DNA from: SAR86 cluster bacterium
GTDB taxonomy: Bacteria > Pseudomonadota > Gammaproteobacteria > Magnimaribacterales > Magnimaribacteraceae
DNA: 64,000 nucleotides
Direction of reading: 5' to 3'
NCBI GenBank assembly: GCA_023703575.1
Contig: CP097969.1
Coordinates: forward strand, 715,517 to 779,516
Shown: piece after piece, positions 62,599 to 64,000 of the stretch
Layout: each line of letters starts with the position of its first letter
Numbering within the stretch: the stretch's first letter is position 1
Translations under genes and position numbers: made by a program
The notes under the pieces: model-generated
Databases searched by the model: none
Seen by the model: the letters and a program-made list of their open reading frames with translations, nothing else
Told to the model about the DNA's origin: nothing

Positions 62599-63532
62599 CA
62601 ATTTACCCAGTTGGTTGCAAAGACATATTAATATTTTTGATATTGAGCAGATTCACCATGCATTTATTATTTCTGGTTCAAAGGGTATAGGAAAAAGTCT
62701 TCTTATTGAGAGTCTATCTGAAAAGCTCTTGAATAATAAAATATCATTAGAGAACAATCCGGATTTCCATAATCTAAAAATACTTGATGAAAAAAAATTA
62801 ATAGGGATAGACCAAATTCATGAATTAAGAGATAAGTTATATGAATCCTCTTTTTTAGGAAAAAATAAAGTTGCGGTCATAAATGAGATAGAAAAAATCT
62901 CTATAGATGGTTTAAATGCTATCCTAAAAATTCTAGAAGAACCTCCAAAAAATACTTACTTTTTACTTTCTACTAACTTTTTAAATCAAATTCCTTTAAC
63001 TATTCAAAGTCGATGTTTGGATTTACGAATTTCCTCACCAGATATTGAGCAAAGCTTAGAATGGCTTTCTCATTATCAAACAAAGGATGCATTAAAGGCT
63101 TTAGAAATAACTAACAATTTACCTATTAAAGCTAAATATTTTTTAGATAATAATTTACTTGATACTAGGGATAATTTTGTAAAAGATGTTTCGGGTATCA
63201 TTAAAGAAGGTAAAGACATTATTTCCATCTCCGAAAAATGGATCAAAGATAATGATACCCTTAATTTAAAATTAGAATGGATGTCACAAATTCTTTCTGA
63301 CTCTATAAAATTTCATGCGGATAAATCTATTGAGAGTCTTACCAGCGATACTGATGCTATCAGCAAGTACTTAAGTGGTGTAGCTTCTCCAGAAAAAATA
63401 CATAAGCTGATATCTAAAACTAATTATTTATGGAATTTATTTTCCAGAGAAACAAATCTTAGAAAAGATTATCAACTAGGTGCTTTGTTTATAGATTGGG
63501 AAAAATATTTAGGAGTCAGCAAAAAAGTTTAA
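62591..63532 (+). CDS. holB: DNA polymerase III delta-prime subunit, no zinc module
   Basis: HolB is the delta-prime subunit of the clamp loader. The 313-residue product has a P-loop-like GSKGIGKS (29-36), NPDFHNLKIL, KVAVINEIEKIS, LKILEEPPKNTYFLLST and the SRC sensor/arginine-finger motif (QSRCLDL). The four-cysteine zinc module that normally lies between the P-loop and the HPD(Y/F) segment is missing; only about seven residues join the two. The call is supported by place after tmk. It converges with the hydrolase gene, overlapping by 24 bases. Confidence 0.92.
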   Translation: MNSNLPSWLQRHINIFDIEQIHHAFIISGSKGIGKSLLIESLSEKLLNNKISLENNPDFHNLKILDEKKLIGIDQIHELRDKLYESSFLGKNKVAVINEIEKISIDGLNAILKILEEPPKNTYFLLSTNFLNQIPLTIQSRCLDLRISSPDIEQSLEWLSHYQTKDALKALEITNNLPIKAKYFLDNNLLDTRDNFVKDVSGIIKEGKDIISISEKWIKDNDTLNLKLEWMSQILSDSIKFHADKSIESLTSDTDAISKYLSGVASPEKIHKLISKTNYLWNLFSRETNLRKDYQLGALFIDWEKYLGVSKKV

Positions 63533-64000
63533 TAATTTCTTATTAAATTCATCAGCTTTTTCTAAATGTAGAAAATGGCCACAATCATCTAGAATTTCCA
63601 TTTCTAAGTTTTGGTAGAAGTCTTGCATTCCATCAGCTAGTTTGTAATCAATACATCCATCATTCTTGCCATGAAAGTAAAGACAGGGGGGCTTAATTTT
63701 AGTTCCAAGAAGTTCAGATGACTTAGTATTAATTCTCTCTAATTGAAGTGATGCTTGAAAACTACACCTATAATAAGCTAAGGCCTTGGATAGTACATTT
63801 GATTTACTCAGCACGTTCACAACATTATTAGAATATTTTTTATAATCATTTAAGTCAGGAGACCATTCCCTCCATAATCTATGAATAAACTCATACTCAT
63901 TCATTGGAACTGAAATTTCAGCTAATGGGAGTTGAAAAAAGAACATATACCAAGATTTTCTTTGTTGGTCACCATCAGTTAGCAGTGCAGTTTGGAAACT
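63509..64000 (-). CDS. Alpha/beta hydrolase, C-terminal part (cut by window edge)
   Basis: The frame stays open to the right edge, adding 18 codons (including DGDQQRKSWY) above the internal ATG at 63946. The visible 163 residues have SWYMFFFQLPLAE, typical of the epoxide-hydrolase-like lid region, then a catalytic Asp segment (YFHGKNDGCID) and the His in DDCGHFLHLEKADEF. The nucleophile lies off the edge. The substrate is unknown. Its 3' end overlaps holB by 24 bases. Confidence 0.85.
   Translation of the reverse strand, partial: SFQTALLTDGDQQRKSWYMFFFQLPLAEISVPMNEYEFIHRLWREWSPDLNDYKKYSNNVVNVLSKSNVLSKALAYYRCSFQASLQLERINTKSSELLGTKIKPPCLYFHGKNDGCIDYKLADGMQDFYQNLEMEILDDCGHFLHLEKADEFNKKLLNFFADS

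Overview
The window is AT-rich bacterial DNA packed with genes; no gene-free stretch exceeds 300 bases (the longest are 21679-21935 and 55973-56205). Family content and the order rne / rluC-yceD-rpmF-fabD-fabG-acpP-fabF-mltG-tmk-holB identify a gammaproteobacterium. Four TonB-dependent receptors, many 1-20 base gene overlaps and streamlined proteins suggest a marine oligotroph of the SAR86 type; that last step is inference. I recognise no tRNA, rRNA, CRISPR array, insertion sequence or phage gene.

1-21.7 kb, outer-membrane uptake and secretion. A receptor cut by the left edge is followed by a beta-propeller phytase, a SRAP abasic-site protein, a second receptor, an aquaporin, a 955-residue lipoprotein built of two tandem repeats, a third receptor, and a complete type II secretion operon (gspC, D, E, F, G, H, I, J, K, L, M and the prepilin peptidase). 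Lipoprotein + receptor + T2SS recalls the Caulobacter elpS/T2SS phosphate-starvation locus, and the phytase points the same way.

21.9-30.7 kb. A TetR regulator faces an MFS transporter, followed by an omega-aminotransferase, an alpha/beta hydrolase, a MoxR ATPase, a VWA protein and an exported methyltransferase-like protein. A small heat-shock protein has a near-consensus sigma-32 promoter and a structured leader; a short-chain reductase diverges from it.

30.7-44 kb. TauE-like permease, quinone oxidoreductase, pdxJ and a CGFS glutaredoxin form one run. On the other strand lie homocysteine methyltransferase, a hydrolase and a MetY-like enzyme (methionine synthesis). A secreted carboxylesterase paired with a fourth receptor, a BCCT transporter and a TPR sulfotransferase follow.

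44-64 kb, mostly housekeeping: argG, a ferredoxin reductase, methionyl-tRNA synthetase split into two genes, mrp, mlaA, a TerB-like gene, dusA, an ArsB-like permease, nudC, RNase E, and the rluC-holB run that lacks plsX, fabH and pabC. The window ends inside an alpha/beta hydrolase.

The most unusual signals are the phytase/lipoprotein/receptor/T2SS locus, RNase E without its zinc-link, a delta-prime clamp-loader subunit without its zinc module, Mrp without its CxxC, the split metG, and the heat-shock leader that may be an RNA thermometer.
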